From assembly GCA_035048495.1 (NCBI GenBank), contig CM068553.1:26002978-26066977 (forward strand): 64,000 nt of DNA. The letters are read 5' to 3'. The DNA comes from Euptelea pleiosperma (taxonomy: Eukaryota > Streptophyta > Magnoliopsida > Ranunculales > Eupteleaceae). Each line of letters starts with the position of its first letter. The first letter of the stretch is position 1. A model generated the notes under the pieces. It was given only the letters and a program-made list of their open reading frames with translations. It was not told the DNA's origin and searched no databases. This document shows positions 30,497-43,355 of this stretch, one piece after another. The position numbers and the translations under genes are program-made.

Positions 30497-32261
30497 TGAT
30501 AATGTCAATTTTGTGCGTATTATTCATTTTAACCTTAGGACATTATCAGACTTCATTAACTTATAACTCCGCATTTATGCCTAAAATGCATCCTAGATGT
30601 CTCATGCATATCATATCCGATTTAGACCCTTATTACGCGTACATTGAATAATTGTAGGATAATGGTGGATCGCCAATAGATTATCATGGATGCGTAGGAT
30701 CATCGAGGAAGATCTAACTCCCCATAGACCATCTCCAAATGTGTGCCACATGGAAGCTCCCTAGCCATTGGATTATTTTTGAGAGCTTTATGGAGCATCA
30801 TAGTCATGCAAGCCACATGGGAGTTTCTCAAGCCATGAAGCCATGAAAGCCACCAAGCCATTGAAGCCATGCAAGCCACATGGGAGTTTCTCAAGCCATC
30901 TAAGCCACCTCCAAGCCACATATAAGACCTCACATGTGTGATGGAAACACAACATGGGAGACTTCAAAATTAAAAAAAAAGTCAAATCTCTCTTGGGAAG
31001 ACCCACCAATAGAAAAGTTACACCTTTTTTCTCTTGGAAAGACCAACCAACCAAAAGCCAACACACCCAACACCTTGGAGATCAAACCTACCACCTTTTG
31101 CAAGGCTAACCTTGTACAAATCCTCCCCCATTGGTTCCATTTTCCAACCATTGATCTCCTTCCACCTCATCTCCACTTATCACTCTTCCACATCACCTTC
31201 CACTTCACCACCTCCCATCTTCTATATAAGCTCACTTTGAGCTTATGAGAAGGTCTTCTTTTCTATTGTGAGTTTTCTTGAGAGAGCTAAAGAATCCCAA
31301 GCAAGTCTCTTCTTCATTCTCATTCTTCTTATCTCTTTCTTTTTTTTACTTATTTTTCATGGCCAACCACACTATGCTTGGCTAGTTTTCTACTTGGGCA
31401 TAGAGAGGAGGACATCTCATCTCTCTTGGGACTTATGGAGGAACTCACCAATGAATGAGCTTATTATTGTAAATGACTTTCTCCACTTTTTTTTTATATT
31501 GTTTTCACTTTCACATGTTGTATCATGTACACCTTGTAGTTTGTGATTACATTTATGAATGAAGTGAGGTATTTTTATTATATCTTAATTTGTGAGATCT
31601 TTTATGAGTGCTTTTAACTTTGTATGCCATGCATCCATAGTCTTGTAGTCTCATACTTGCTCTCTTTTTACTCCTAGAACACTTCTTAGTTCTAGTATAC
31701 TTTTATAGTTTGAAAATACCTCTTGGTGGAAACCCTACTTTTGAATGTTATTTATGAGCTTCATTGTTACATTTTTAGTGGGAAGAACAACTTAGTAGTT
31801 GATTCTCTCCCTTTGTGAGTTGTCTCCATAAGGACCAAGATGATGGGATGGGCCAAATCTTAATGCCCAAACTCTTATCTCTTGATTTTCCTTCAAATAT
31901 TTTACTTGTCTTGTTATTTTATAGCACACTACCTACTACTTTAACTTTCTTGCATTCACTCACACACTTTATCTCTTGGCACACACCACTCTCATTCCAT
32001 TTCTTCACCACACCATGCATGTAGTAACCTAGTTTTAGAACACTATACCCCAATCCTTGTGGTTCGACCTTGGGGCTTTCCTCAAGTTTTTAAACTTGTT
32101 GCATTTACTACCCCTCACACCCTAGTTACAATTCCTTCTTTGTTGCATTAGAGACTTTAATGTCTAGGGTTTGATTTGGTGCATTTTTATTTCATGTTAC
32201 TTAAGGATTACATTTTTGTAATTCCTTAGTGTTCCAAGTGTGCACATTAAAGTAGGCAACA
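30497..32261 (+). repeat. 5' LTR of the Athila-like element
   Basis: The inferred LTR (1,765 bp) runs from TGATAATGTCAATTTTG to GTAGGCAACA, five bases before the primer site. The length fits Athila. No second LTR is present to prove the boundaries. Short open frames inside are not considered genes. Confidence 0.75.
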
Positions 32262-32266
32262 AATTT

Positions 32267-32284
32267 TGGCGCCGTTGCCGGGGA
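32267..32284 (+). promoter_or_regulatory. Primer binding site (tRNA-Asp)
   Basis: TGGCGCCGTTGCCGGGGA is complementary to the 3' end of plant tRNA-Asp including CCA, the primer used by Athila and Tat elements. Confidence 0.9.
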
Positions 32285-33107
32285 TTGGCAATAGGTGTTC
32301 AAGAACTTTGGATTGCTACATTTTCTTTTATTTCTTTTTCTCTATTTGTTCTAACATTCTAACATCTTAACTTGCTAACATTCTAACTTTCTAACTCTTT
32401 ACTTTCTTGCTATTAACTCTTTACATTCAAGCAACTAACATTTTCCATTTCTTTCTAATTTTTCTTTTCTTTGTAGTTTACTTCACTTGTAACTAACTTC
32501 TAACACTTTTATTTATACTTGTTACTAATGTTTCATGTTTACTTGTAGATCTTCTCTTTAGACCCCCTTAGGTTAGGTTATACATTTACTTGTATTTTCA
32601 TCTACTTGTAAGTTTGAGTGATGGCGAGGTCTCTTGAGTGAAGGTGATGGAGTGATTTGTATTAAACTCCAATTTGTAATAATAGATATAGGACTTGCCT
32701 CAAGTGTGAGCAATCGTAACTTGGAAGTGGAGGTGGTATGTAAATTGCTCACACTTGTACGAGAAGACTTGATCAAGGACCCCAATGTAAGATCTACCCA
32801 ATCTTTTATATCTTTTTAGTTTAGGTTATTTTGATTTGTTTGTTCGCTTGTGTTCTTTTGCTATTAGTTGATGCATGCTTAGGCTTTTATTCTTAGATTA
32901 ATGCATGTTTAGGTTTATTTTCTTAGTCTAATTTGACACATGTATACACTTTATGCACACACATTGTGTTTAGGTGCATACTAGTGTGTTTTCTTTTCTT
33001 TTGTTTGTATGGTGTTGTGGATGTGCACCCACATTGAGTGTTAATCATCTAACTTGTGCACACAATCGACTTTGGAATTTAAAATTTATTCACTTGAATC
33101 TATTTGA
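32285..33107 (+). other. Leader of the Athila-like element
   Basis: Pyrimidine-rich untranslated DNA with several CTAACWTTCTAAC repeats at 32350-32390. No gene is seen. Confidence 0.6.
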
Positions 33108-36100
33108 ATGACCACGTGGACACGTGATCATACTAATAGGTTACAAAGGAATTTGGGTCAAGACACTCTTGAAGATCTCTTAGATAATCTCTTTGAACAT
33201 TCTAAAGAGGACTCTACCTATTCACCCACCATGTCGGTGCATGGAAGCAATGTAGGTGATCCCCAAGTTCTAAGAAATGAGGCCAACAATAGACCTAATA
33301 TGGAAGAACCTAGAACATTAAGAGACTACCTACAACCGGCTAGGTTTAGTGCACCTTCTTGCATAGTCCTTCCATATAATCAAAGGCATAATTTTGAAAT
33401 CAAACCGGGAGTGATCCATCTACTCCCCACATTTCATGGCCTTGAGTCGGAAGACCCCTATCTTCACCTCCAAGAGTTTGAGGAGATTTGTGCAACATTG
33501 CACTATCAAGATGTAGCCGAAGATACCATAAGGCTCAAACTCTTCCCATTTTCTCTAAAGGAAAAAGCCAAGTCATGGCTCCACTCCCTTAGACCTCGAT
33601 CAATTGGGACATGGGGAGATATGTCTAAAGAATTCTTGAAGAAATTCTTCCCGACTCAAAAGACTCATACCCTCAAAAGAGCCATCATGACATACTCTCA
33701 AAAAGAGAATGAGGCATTCTCTTCATGTTGGGAGAGGTACAATGACCTACTCTGAAAATGCCCCCATCATGGCTATGATAAGCCAAACCTCATTGGATTC
33801 TTCCTTGACGGACTTACCCCCTTTATGAGGCAACTTGTGGAAACAATGAGTAATGGAGAATTCATCATGAAAGAACCCGATGAGGCTTGGGAATTTCTTG
33901 AAAACTTAGCAGAGAATGCCCAATGTTGGGAAAAGGTGGAGAAAATAGATAGATTTAATGAGAGACCTACCTCCTCCAAAGGAGGCATGTACCAAGTTAG
34001 AGAAGATATTGACCTTAATGCTAAACTTTCTCTCCTAACTAGAAGGTTGGAGGCCATAGAAGGCAAAGGCAAAAAGATTGAAGAAGCTTGTGCTATTTGT
34101 GAGAGTCCTTCTCATGAGACTAAGGGTTGCCCTAAAATCTCGGTGTTTCAAGAAGTACTCCATGAACAAGCCAATGCTATGGATGCCTACAAGAAGCCTT
34201 ATGATAATTCCCCGTATGCCAATACTTATAATTCAAATTGGAGGAATCACCCCAACTTTGGTTGGAGACAAGAGCAAGCTAATGGGCAAGGAAACGGGCA
34301 CAATAGTGGGCAAAGCAATAGAAACCCCCTAGGACCTTCATCTAACCAAACCTATCAATCACCCATGAAGTCCTTAGAGGAAACCCTACAATCTTTCATG
34401 CAAGCCCAAACAGCCATCAACCAATCCACTATGCAAGCTATACAAAAATTGGAAGCCACCGTTAGCCAACTAGCCTCTAGCCTTAGTGTTAGAGAGAAAG
34501 AAACTTTCCCGGCTCAACCACTTCCAAATCCTAAAAGTCAATTTGAGGTAGGATCTTCTAGTGAAGCCAATGATCTAAATCCCAACCTTGAACAAGCCAA
34601 ATCCATTACTACCCTTAGGAGTGGGAAAGTTATAGATAAAAATACCCACATAAGTGAGGTTACCCAAGGGAAAACCAAGAGTGATGAAGCCGATGGTAAG
34701 GATGAACCACCCACTAAAGCCAATCCTAAGCCTTGCCCAGTGGCCGCCCCATTTCCTCTTAGGATTCAACAAGAGAAAAGGTTGCTTCAAAATAATGACA
34801 TCTTAGAGATCTTTAAGAAAGTGACTGTCAACATTCCTTTGCTTGATGCCATTAAGCAAGTCCCCTCTTATGCCAAGTTTTTGAAGGACTTATGCACTGT
34901 GAAAAGAAAGTTGAACGTGCAAAAGAAGGCCTTCCTAACTGAGCAAGTGAGCTCCATCTTACAACACAATAGCCCCCCTAAATTCAGAGATCCAGGGTGC
35001 CCTACCATATCATGTGTGATAGGGGACCACCGGATTGAGCGAGCATTGCTTGATTTAGGGGCTAGTGTGAACTTGCTACCTTACTCAGTTTATGAGCAAT
35101 TAGGGCTTGGAGAGTTAAAGCCAACTTGTGTTACCCTTCAGTTCGCAGACCGATCTGTTAAGGTCCCACGAGGCATTATAAAGGACGTGCTTATCCAAGT
35201 GGATAAATTTTACTTTCCAGTGGATTTCATTGTCTTGGATACACAACCGGTAGCAAATATTAGTTCCCAAATATCGGTTATTTTGGGTAGACCATTCCTT
35301 GCTACATCTAATGCTCTGATCGACTGTAGGAATGGTGTTATGAAATTGTCTTTTGGGAACATGACAGTTGAATTAAATATCTTTAATGCTTGCAAGTATC
35401 CCACTGAGAATGATGACATCCAAGAAGTCAACATGATTGACTCAATTGTCCAAGCCACTCTATCAGAAATTACTTCTAAGGACTCATTAGAAACTTGTTT
35501 GGCCCTTTTTAAAGAGCTAGATGATGGTGAAGAGTTCACTAGAGAAGTGAATTCTCTTTTGAACTCTACACCTCCTTTGGACACGGGAAGGTGGAAGTCC
35601 AAGTTTGAACCTCTACCTATTAATGAGACCAAACCTATCCTGTCATCCATAGAATTCCCCAAACTTGAACTTAAGCCCTTGCCCAAAGAGCTTAAGTATG
35701 CCTACCTTGGCCCGAGGGAAACATTCCCTATCATCATCTCCTCTGAGCTTACTCAAGCACAAGAGGCTAGACTTTTAGAAGTCCTCAGGGAACATAAGAC
35801 AGCCTTAGGTTGGACCATAGCAGACGTAAAGGGTATTAGCCCCACCATTTGCACTCATAGGATACATATGGAGGAAAATGCCAAACCCACTCGTGAGGCT
35901 CAAAGGAGGTTGAACCCAAACATGAAAGATGTAGTTAGGGTTGAGGTCCTCAAACTTTTAGATGTGGGTATCATTTACCCCATATCTGACAGCCAGTGGG
36001 TAAGTCCAACCCAAGTTGTTCCAAAGAAATCTGGAATAACGGTAGTAAAAAATGACAACAATGAGCTTGTCCCAACTTGGCAAACAACCGGTTGGAGAGT

Positions 36101-37142
36101 TTGCATAGACTACCGAAAGCTAAATTCGGTAACTAGGAAGGACCACTTCCCATTACCCTTCATTGATCAAATTCTTGAGAGATTAGCTGGACACTCTTTT
36201 TATTGCTTCTTGGATGGATATTCTGGTTATAACCAGATTGAGATTGCTCCTGAGGATCAGGAGAAGACTACCTTCACGTGTCCCTTTGGAACATTTGCCT
36301 ATAGGCGTATGCCTTTTGGCCTGTGCAACGCACCTGCTACATTCCAAAGATGCATGTTGAGTATCTTCTCTGACATGGTAGAGCGATTCCTAGAAGTCTT
36401 CATGGATGACTTCTCCATTTTTGGAGACACTTTTGAGGAATGCTTGCAGCACTTGAAGTTGGTGTTGATTCGATGTCAAGAGAAAAACCTGGTGCTTAAT
36501 TGGGAAAAATGTCACTTTATGGTCTCAAAAGGGATTGTCTTAGGCCATATTATCTCTTCTAAAGGACTTGAGGTAGATAAAGCTAAGATTGATCTTATTT
36601 CTCACCTGCCTATCCCTAAAAGTGTTAGGAAAATTCGGTCTTTCTTGGGGCATGCTGGATTTTATAGGAGACTTATAAAGGACTTTAGTAAAATCTCTAG
36701 GCCCCTGTGCAATCTCCTTGCTAAGGATGTAGACTTCAAATTTGATGAAGATTGCACACAAGCTTTTGAGAAGCTTAAGACCTTGTTGACCACGGCACCC
36801 ATCATTCAACCTCCAGATTGGTCATTGCCTTTTGAGGTAATGTGTGATGCCAGCGACTATGCCGTAGGTGCGGTCTTAGGGCAGAGAAGGGATAAGTTAC
36901 CATGTGTGATCTACTACGCTAGCAGGACATTGAATGATGCCCAACTTAACTACTCCACCACGGAGAAAGAGTTGCTAGCTGTGGTGTTTGCCATTGACAA
37001 ATTTAGATCCTATTTGGTTGGATCCAAGGTGATAGTTTACACTGACCATGCGGCTCTCAAATACCTTTTGTCTAAGAAGGATGCGAAGCCCAGACTTATT
37101 AGATGGATCCTTCTCTTACTAAAACACAAACAAAAACCCTAG
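33108..37142 (+). pseudogene. Athila-like gag-pol with one in-frame stop
   Basis: One frame of 1,344 codons is broken only by TGA at 33753-33755 (codon 216, probably CGA to TGA). Gag occupies the first ~300 codons, including LKLFPFSLKEKAKSWLHSL, and its zinc knuckle CAICESPSHETKGC lies near 34086. The protease motif DLGASVNLLPYSVY is near 35050, with Leu where most families have Thr, normal for this lineage. RT shows WRVCIDYRKLNSVT, FLDGYSGYNQI, FGLCNAPATFQRCM and the catalytic FMDDF (36400). RNase H shows CDASDYAVGAVLGQRR and YTDHAALKYLL. After RWILLL the frame runs about ten codons into foreign sequence and stops. The last start codon before the Gag block was taken. Confidence 0.9.
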
Positions 37143-38141
37143 TAAAGATTTAGAGAGAGAAAATACTAAAAGATGAGAGAAACTAGAGGGAAAAACAAGA
37201 AATGAGATAAAATAAAGAAGAGAGAGATAGGTGTTCTAGAGAGAGAAAGTATGAAATAGAGAGAAAAAGAGATTTAGAGAGATTTCTAGAAAGATAGAAA
37301 GGTTTTTTTTAAGAGAGATAATGAAAGTAGAAAGAGAAAAACTAAGCCTAGAGAGAAGATGATGGAAAGAGAGATGAAGAAGAAGAAGGATATTACCTTT
37401 ATGAACTCACCATGGAGGATCGGCCGGGAGAAAGAGAGATGAATCGGCCATGATACTTGGGTCGACCATTCGTGGCTATGCACGGAGTGGATCACGTTGC
37501 AAGCTTGCAACCTTAGCAGTTCTTAATGGTGGGCGGTGCACATCCAATGGAAATCGTGGCCAGATGGGAGGAGTCATTGAGATAGCAAGGTGCTGTGCAT
37601 TACCGTTGAAGAGAAGAGCGAGTGGAGAAGGCAGAGCACTCAGGCGGTGCTGGTTGGTGTTAATGGAGGCGCCCCACCTTCAAGCTATGGGATTGCTGTT
37701 ATAGGCAATAGCAACGGTGGAAGGTGATGGCGGAGGCATGGCAGAGAGGAGGAAGAAGACCTAAGTTGACGGTGGAGGTGTTGCACACAGGTTTAGGCGG
37801 TGTGAAGCGAGAACCAATCCGGTAATGGAGATTCTTTTTTTTTTTTTGGGAAACAGGGTGAGTAACCACCATTTTTCAGCAAGGAATTCTTGCTGGTTGA
37901 AAGAGGACATAGGAGAAGGGATAGAAGAGAGGTAGACGTGGGGGAGAGAACGTGCCGACGATCCAGCAAAGGGACGGAGAAGACGGAGGCGCTGTTGCAG
38001 GTGCGTTGTCGGAGTTGCAGGCTGCAACTCCGGTCAAAGATGGGTGGAAAGTTTGCAGCAGGCGGTGGAGAAGCGTGGAGCCAGGAAGAAGAAAATGAAG
38101 ACGAATCAAAAGAAGAAGAAGAAGAAGAAGAAGAAGAAGAA

Positions 38142-38173
<32 letters not shown>

Positions 38174-39492
38174 AGAAGAAGGAGGAGGAGGAAGAACAGC
38201 CAAAGTTGCTGCTGCAACTCCGACGAAAGAATGTGGAGAAGGAGAGGAAGACGGTGGTGAAGAGGAGGGAAAACGGCCAAAACAGAGGGGAAGAAGGGGC
38301 AAGAGGTTTTGGGGGAAAGAGATGAGAAGAAAAGAGAGGGATTAGGGTTCAAACGAACCCTTCTCCTCTCTTTTAAAAACTCACACTTTCCTTTAATGAA
38401 AAATGGGAATTTTTGAAATAATTTTTTTTTTACTTTTTTTCTTTGGGGGATTTCTCCATTTAGTGGACCCCCCATTTTTTTATTTTAAAAAAAATTAATT
38501 TAAAGCATTTAAAAATCGTGGGGTCCACTAAATGGTCGGGCCGCGGGTCGATGATGATGGGCCCGGCTATTGGCCCACATGGACTGATGATGGCCGTCAT
38601 CTCATAAGATGATGTGACAGATGATTTACTAAAAAGAATCGATCAAATGGATGATGACTAGATTGGGATCCAGATTGGTAGACCGATGGATCTAGAGAGA
38701 TCCAATGGTCCAATGGACGATCCAACGGTCAGCAAGCTTAGGGAGATGGGCCAGGGCTAATGGACAGGAGTTCTGAGGTTAGGTTAGTAGATCTGAGGAT
38801 CGGGTGGTGATGTATAAGGATGTAAAGAGAGAGGAGAAAGAATAAGGAGAGAGGAGGGAGAAAATTCTACAAACTGCAAAGATAACAACTGGCAGAGGGT
38901 CTAGAATCCAAATCTTCAACATAGACTTCTATCACCTTCTCGAGTCATGTAAACCACCACTTTTGCGGCTTTGAATCTTTGGTCCGTCTCTTGGTCTTCA
39001 GCTCTCCAACTCTCTTGGTTCTTTAGACCGGCTCCGTGATCCTCTACCTCGACCCGTATTTAGCATATCATAGCATGTTGGTTCTTTACGCGCTGATATG
39101 AGGCTTCTATGATCAATGTAGGCCCACAAGTCTCGAGAATCATCCCATCGGGGTTTTCTGCCACAGAAGAAGCGCGTAATGAGACTTAATCAGAACGGCT
39201 CTATATTTGGACTTCCGAAAATGTGTTTACTGCATGCAAATATACCATTTCGCCAAGAAAAATATGCTCTACATAATGAAAGAGACTCTTACGTAGAATA
39301 GTCGATATATAGAGCAGTTTTACATAGGAGAGTGTGATAACGCTTGGAGGATAATAGTGGAAAATACGCACTTTTAAGCGAATATCACTAAGAAAGTTGA
39401 CATACTATTTCATAAAGAATAATAGGAAATAATGGATAGAAACTAAACATGTTAAGAACAAAAGGGTAGCTAATTAAAACATATTAAATTAT
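37111..39492. other. Unassigned purine-rich and GC-richer DNA
   Basis: From the point where the Athila frame breaks, the plus strand is rich in AGAGAGA until about 37400, then GC-richer to about 38350. No domain is seen: the long frames at 37793-38475 and 37890-38345 are produced by the GAA repeat. The end next to 39492 should contain the 3' flank of the MFS-like gene (minus strand), since it follows the stop codon once the Harbinger element is removed. Confidence 0.45.
38108..38190. repeat. (GAA)n microsatellite
   Basis: About 27 near-perfect GAA/AAG triplets with a few GAG changes toward the right end. It is translated as poly-Glu or poly-Lys in the plus frames and poly-Ser/Leu in the minus frames. 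Confidence 0.95.
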
Positions 39493-39757
39493 TAAGGTAG
39501 TGTTTGGGAACGCTTCTTGGGAAGTGCTTCTCTAGCTTTTGGACCTGGGAAGCACTTCCTTAGCATAAGACCTTGTTTGGTTTGCAAAAGTGTTTTGGCT
39601 TCTAGCTTCTTTTAGAAGCTAGAAAGACTTTTTTGAGAAACAGGTGGCGAGGCATTTCTAAAAGAAGCGATTTCACGCTTTTGTGGGAAGCAATTTACGT
39701 CAAAACGGTTCTCAACCTTTTATAATTTTGTCCCCATCTCGTACCCTCCTCTCAAAG

Positions 39758-41342
39758 TGTTGAAATAATCACCGGTCCATTCTCTTTAATCGGAAATACC
39801 TAGAAGGGGGGTGGGTTGATTAGGTACTTAAAATTAATTATACCTAAATAGTTTTATTGGTCTATGGTGGGGGAGAAAATCGTATGCCTTAGTTGTTTGA
39901 TAAAGGATTATCACAATCGATTCAAATCGAATATACCTCCGTGGTATATTTTCTTTTCGTCGTTTGATCTAATCAATATAAATAACGGAATACAAACAAA
40001 CAATCACACAAGACAAGAGATTTTTATGTGGAAACCTTAGTTAAAGAAAAACCACGGGATCATGACTAGATGGAAAGTATCACTAACTGGAAAGTTAAAC
40101 GAAACAAAAGTTACCTATGCAACACCGTTACAAATACAACTTCCAACCTTAGCCAAGGCCTACTGCCGATGCGTCCACGTCCTCTAAATCAACGCTACGA
40201 GTCCACGCATGCCCTAACCAAGAAGCCTTGTCCATTTGTTCAGTTTGGTACACCCCAAACCTACCATCGATCGGACACGCTTCGATCTTAATTCTCAACA
40301 CTCCAGCCTTTGCCGAAGGTGAAGGATTCAGTACACCGTGAACCCTAGGTTGCTCAATGGTGTTCAGTCACACTAGTATACTCAGGCTACTAGGTCAAAT
40401 ATCTAAGTGGAAGACCTAAGTTGGGTAATAGATCAAGCACTTGACTTTGATCAAGAAGAGGAACGAGTTCACAAGATGTTTATGAAATAAAAAGCTTCTT
40501 GCTCTTTGAATGGACACTTTAATAAATAACATTTTCTTCTCTCAATAGAAATATATATGTGTGTTTAGAGAAGGCATAGAAGGGTTATATTTATAGAATT
40601 CGTAACCCTGAGTCCTTTAGAAGGTAGGAGAGTGGAAACTAGAATTTTGGATCTGAGAAAGACTCAATCCGCGTGAAGTCCATTTGATTGTACTTTAGGT
40701 CCAATTGATTGGGTTTTGGGTCCAATCGATTGGCCTTGTACGGATGGGTTTTTCCTTCGTAAATCCAATCAATTGTTCATAGTCCAATCGATCAGACTTA
40801 AATAAGTTTCTGTCACGTAGGCTCTAATCGATTTTACAGAGGTCTCCAATTGATTGGGCTATGATCATGTTCTGTCTCGTAGACTCCAATCAATTTTACA
40901 AATATGTCCAATCGATTGGGCTTTGATCATGTTCTGTCTCGTAGACTCCAATCGATTTTATAGAGGCCTCCAATCGATTGGGCTTTGTCCAATCGATTGG
41001 CCCAAATAGTCTAATCGATCGGACTCTCCCAGAAGTCAATAACTTTGACTAAGACTCGGGTCTGTCCAATGACTAGGTTTGACCATTATATTTTATTCAT
41101 TTAAACATATTCCTATGGCCACTAAGTCACTTAGCTTCCTAAGCGAGCGTACATGATCTATAATCGATAATGGGCAGTTATTCAGATACTCCTGTCGTCA
41201 ACCATCTGATTCTTGTTGTCTTTGTCTTCTAGTCTTCACGTAGTTGACGAAGTATGCGTACCACGACATCTTCACATTACACTGGTGCTCGTATGAACGG
41301 TTACATGAATGCTTTTATGTCATACGGAATCTTTGCCAAACA
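39758..41342 (-). repeat. Solo LTR (copia-type) with CCAATCGATTGG array
   Basis: Minus-strand reading starts TGTTTGGCAAAGATTCCG and ends with ACCCCCCTTCTAGGTAT and GATTATTTCAACA, the end seen in a common plant copia LTR group. No primer site follows, so it is a solo LTR. About 13 variants of the palindrome CCAATCGATTGG lie at 40676-41030. The flanking five bases (CAAAG and TAGAA) do not match, so the outer end is uncertain. Confidence 0.55.
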
Positions 41343-42155
41343 TAGAATATGATAATATTCCTTACACGTGTGTAAGTTTCTTTTTTTGTCTGTTTGTGTT
41401 TTCTTGAAACAAAGAACACAAGAGGGTCTCTCTTGCTCCCTTCCTCTTTTCTTCCTCTCCATTGTCTCCGGCAACCTTCGTTCCGGAGACCATCTCTATT
41501 TCAGGTATGTTCACAACTCTTTCTTTCTTTCTTTCCCCTTTGTTGGTGTCATTTATCTGGTTTAGTTTTGATTCTTTGAGGGGTCTTTGATGCCGATTTC
41601 CGCTTGCTCAAATATGAAATTTCTACTGGTTTGGTCAAGAGTGAAGCTACAGAGCAAGACAAAAACAAATCCCAAAACCCAACTTAATGAGGCAGATTTT
41701 CTAAGACATGGGACCCCAAGCCATTAATCTGAACCATCCAATCCATTTTTTCTTAGTTTTGATGCATACGGTCAGTGAACTCGTTGTAATGGTTGAAAGG
41801 GCATATGGGTTTTGTTTGATTCACAGATCCAGAAAAGGAGGGTTCGGCTTCTACTCTTCATCGCAGGCCTCATCGTTCTCAGCATCACAGGTATCCAATC
41901 ATCACTCAATCTCACTAATTCTATAAGATTTCTTGTGAAGTGTGCATAGAATCTAAAGAATCATTTCCTTTTCAAATTTTGGTAAGAAGCAAAATTTTCA
42001 GAATGCTTCAACAACATACATAAATGCCATTCTCTACGTAATGAATCCCAGGTCCCCTGTTCAAGTTCATGGTTTATTCTTCACCTTTGGTTTAGACATT
42101 CCCTAGAATTTCCCAGTTTCCCTTGGAATGAATAAGTAGATATTGAAAAATATCA
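41343..42155. other. Harbinger interior, 5' region
   Basis: Pyrimidine-rich DNA resembling an untranslated leader with possible GT donors near 41504 and 41889. No coding domain was recognised; it may be the 5' leader of the SANT gene or part of the captured gene. Confidence 0.35.
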
Positions 42156-42528
42156 GGCTCCGTTGACAGATTTAAAATGACAGGGACACAATATAAGCCA
42201 CATGGCACACTCTTACAGGACTCTGACAGTATGGATGTTTGTCCTATCCCATGGTGGACCTACAAACAAAAATTAGTCTGATTAGTGATTTATTGGCTTT
42301 GGATTGGACTTATTTTCATGGGCTGATCTCAACTGTGGCAATTTGAGCAATATTTGAGGTACAAAGATGCAACACTTATAAATCACTAATCATGCTGATT
42401 TTTGGTTTGTAGGTCCACCATGGGATAGGACAAACATCCGTATGGTCAGAGTCCTGTAATAGTGTGCCACATGGCTTATATTGTGTCCCTATCATTTTAC
42501 CAGTCATTTTAGATCTGTCAACAGAGCC
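42156..42528. mobile_element. Foldback MITE with arms of about 150 bp
   Basis: The arms are close inverted copies: GGCTCCGTTGACAGATTTAA against GGCTCTGTTGACAGATCTAA, then both carry GGACACAATATAAGCCA and TATCCCATGGTGGACCTACA. No target duplication was found. It shares words with 18365-18480 and 48490-48770. Confidence 0.85.
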
Positions 42529-43355
42529 CGACCCTTACAATAAATAGGGACCATTTTAATGATGAACTCCTTGCATAAGAAAAGAAATGCGAATTTCAAA
42601 TAGTGAGTGTGTTTACAGGTTATTTATAATAATTGTCTACTAAAACGCCATTACATTTACTCTTTTTCCAAGTTAATCATAATAGTCCATCTCCAATTGA
42701 TATTGTTCATTGGAAAATCATAGAGCTTATAACCTACACTCCGCAAAGCTCCACAAGTTATAGAAAATTGTAACAGCTTCTTAGATTTAAAATCAATCCG
42801 CTATCAGTTCTAGGAAACAAGTTAAGGTAGCCAGAGTAGAATAGGTGGAATCATCAAAGGCATTGATGGGGTAGATTTTTCCAAACTTGGATTTTGTGCT
42901 CAATCAATGAAAAAGAAACTTCTATAATGATAGAGAATAAAGCGAAATCAGATTTTCATATTTAGACAACAATAGATTGATGAATGAAAATATGCATTGG
43001 TTTTTTTTGTAATTCCTAACAATTTCCTTACTTGTGTTGTCAACAGAAATATAAGGTACACTGTAACAAATTTTAGTGTGAAAAACTTGGCTATATTAGA
43101 AGTTATATAACATCTAGCATGATGTGAGTACTAAACGCTAAAGCATGGTAATAATATATTGCTTGTGAACAACTAAAAGGAAGCAACAACGTAACTAAGA
43201 TGAGAACAGTAGTTGGTGATGACATAAGTGAGTTTCCAGCCACTAACTAATAGTGCACATAAGAGTGGGACATTTTATTATGCTTTATCATTTTTCTTTG
43301 GTTTATCTTGTGCTGCTACTCTTATCGGGCTTCGAGAAAGATGTCCTGCAACTAG

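Larger units (their letters stand above)
30497..37110 (+). mobile_element. Athila-like Ty3/gypsy retrotransposon, 3'-truncated
   Basis: A long 5' LTR, tRNA-Asp primer site, leader and gag-pol frame through RNase H are present. The match stops at RWILLL (about 37110), where the remaining RNase H, integrase, polypurine tract and 3' LTR should follow. The lineage is inferred from the protease (DLGASVNLLP), the FMDDF motif of RT, the long LTR and the Asp primer. Confidence 0.88.

Noticed and set aside
33773..34072. Antisense ORFs inside gag-pol (also 35210-35686 and 36540-36809)
   Set aside because: Shadows of a clearly coding sense frame.
37793..38475. Poly-Ser, poly-Leu and poly-Glu ORFs around 38.1 kb
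   Set aside because: All derive from the GAA microsatellite read in different frames.
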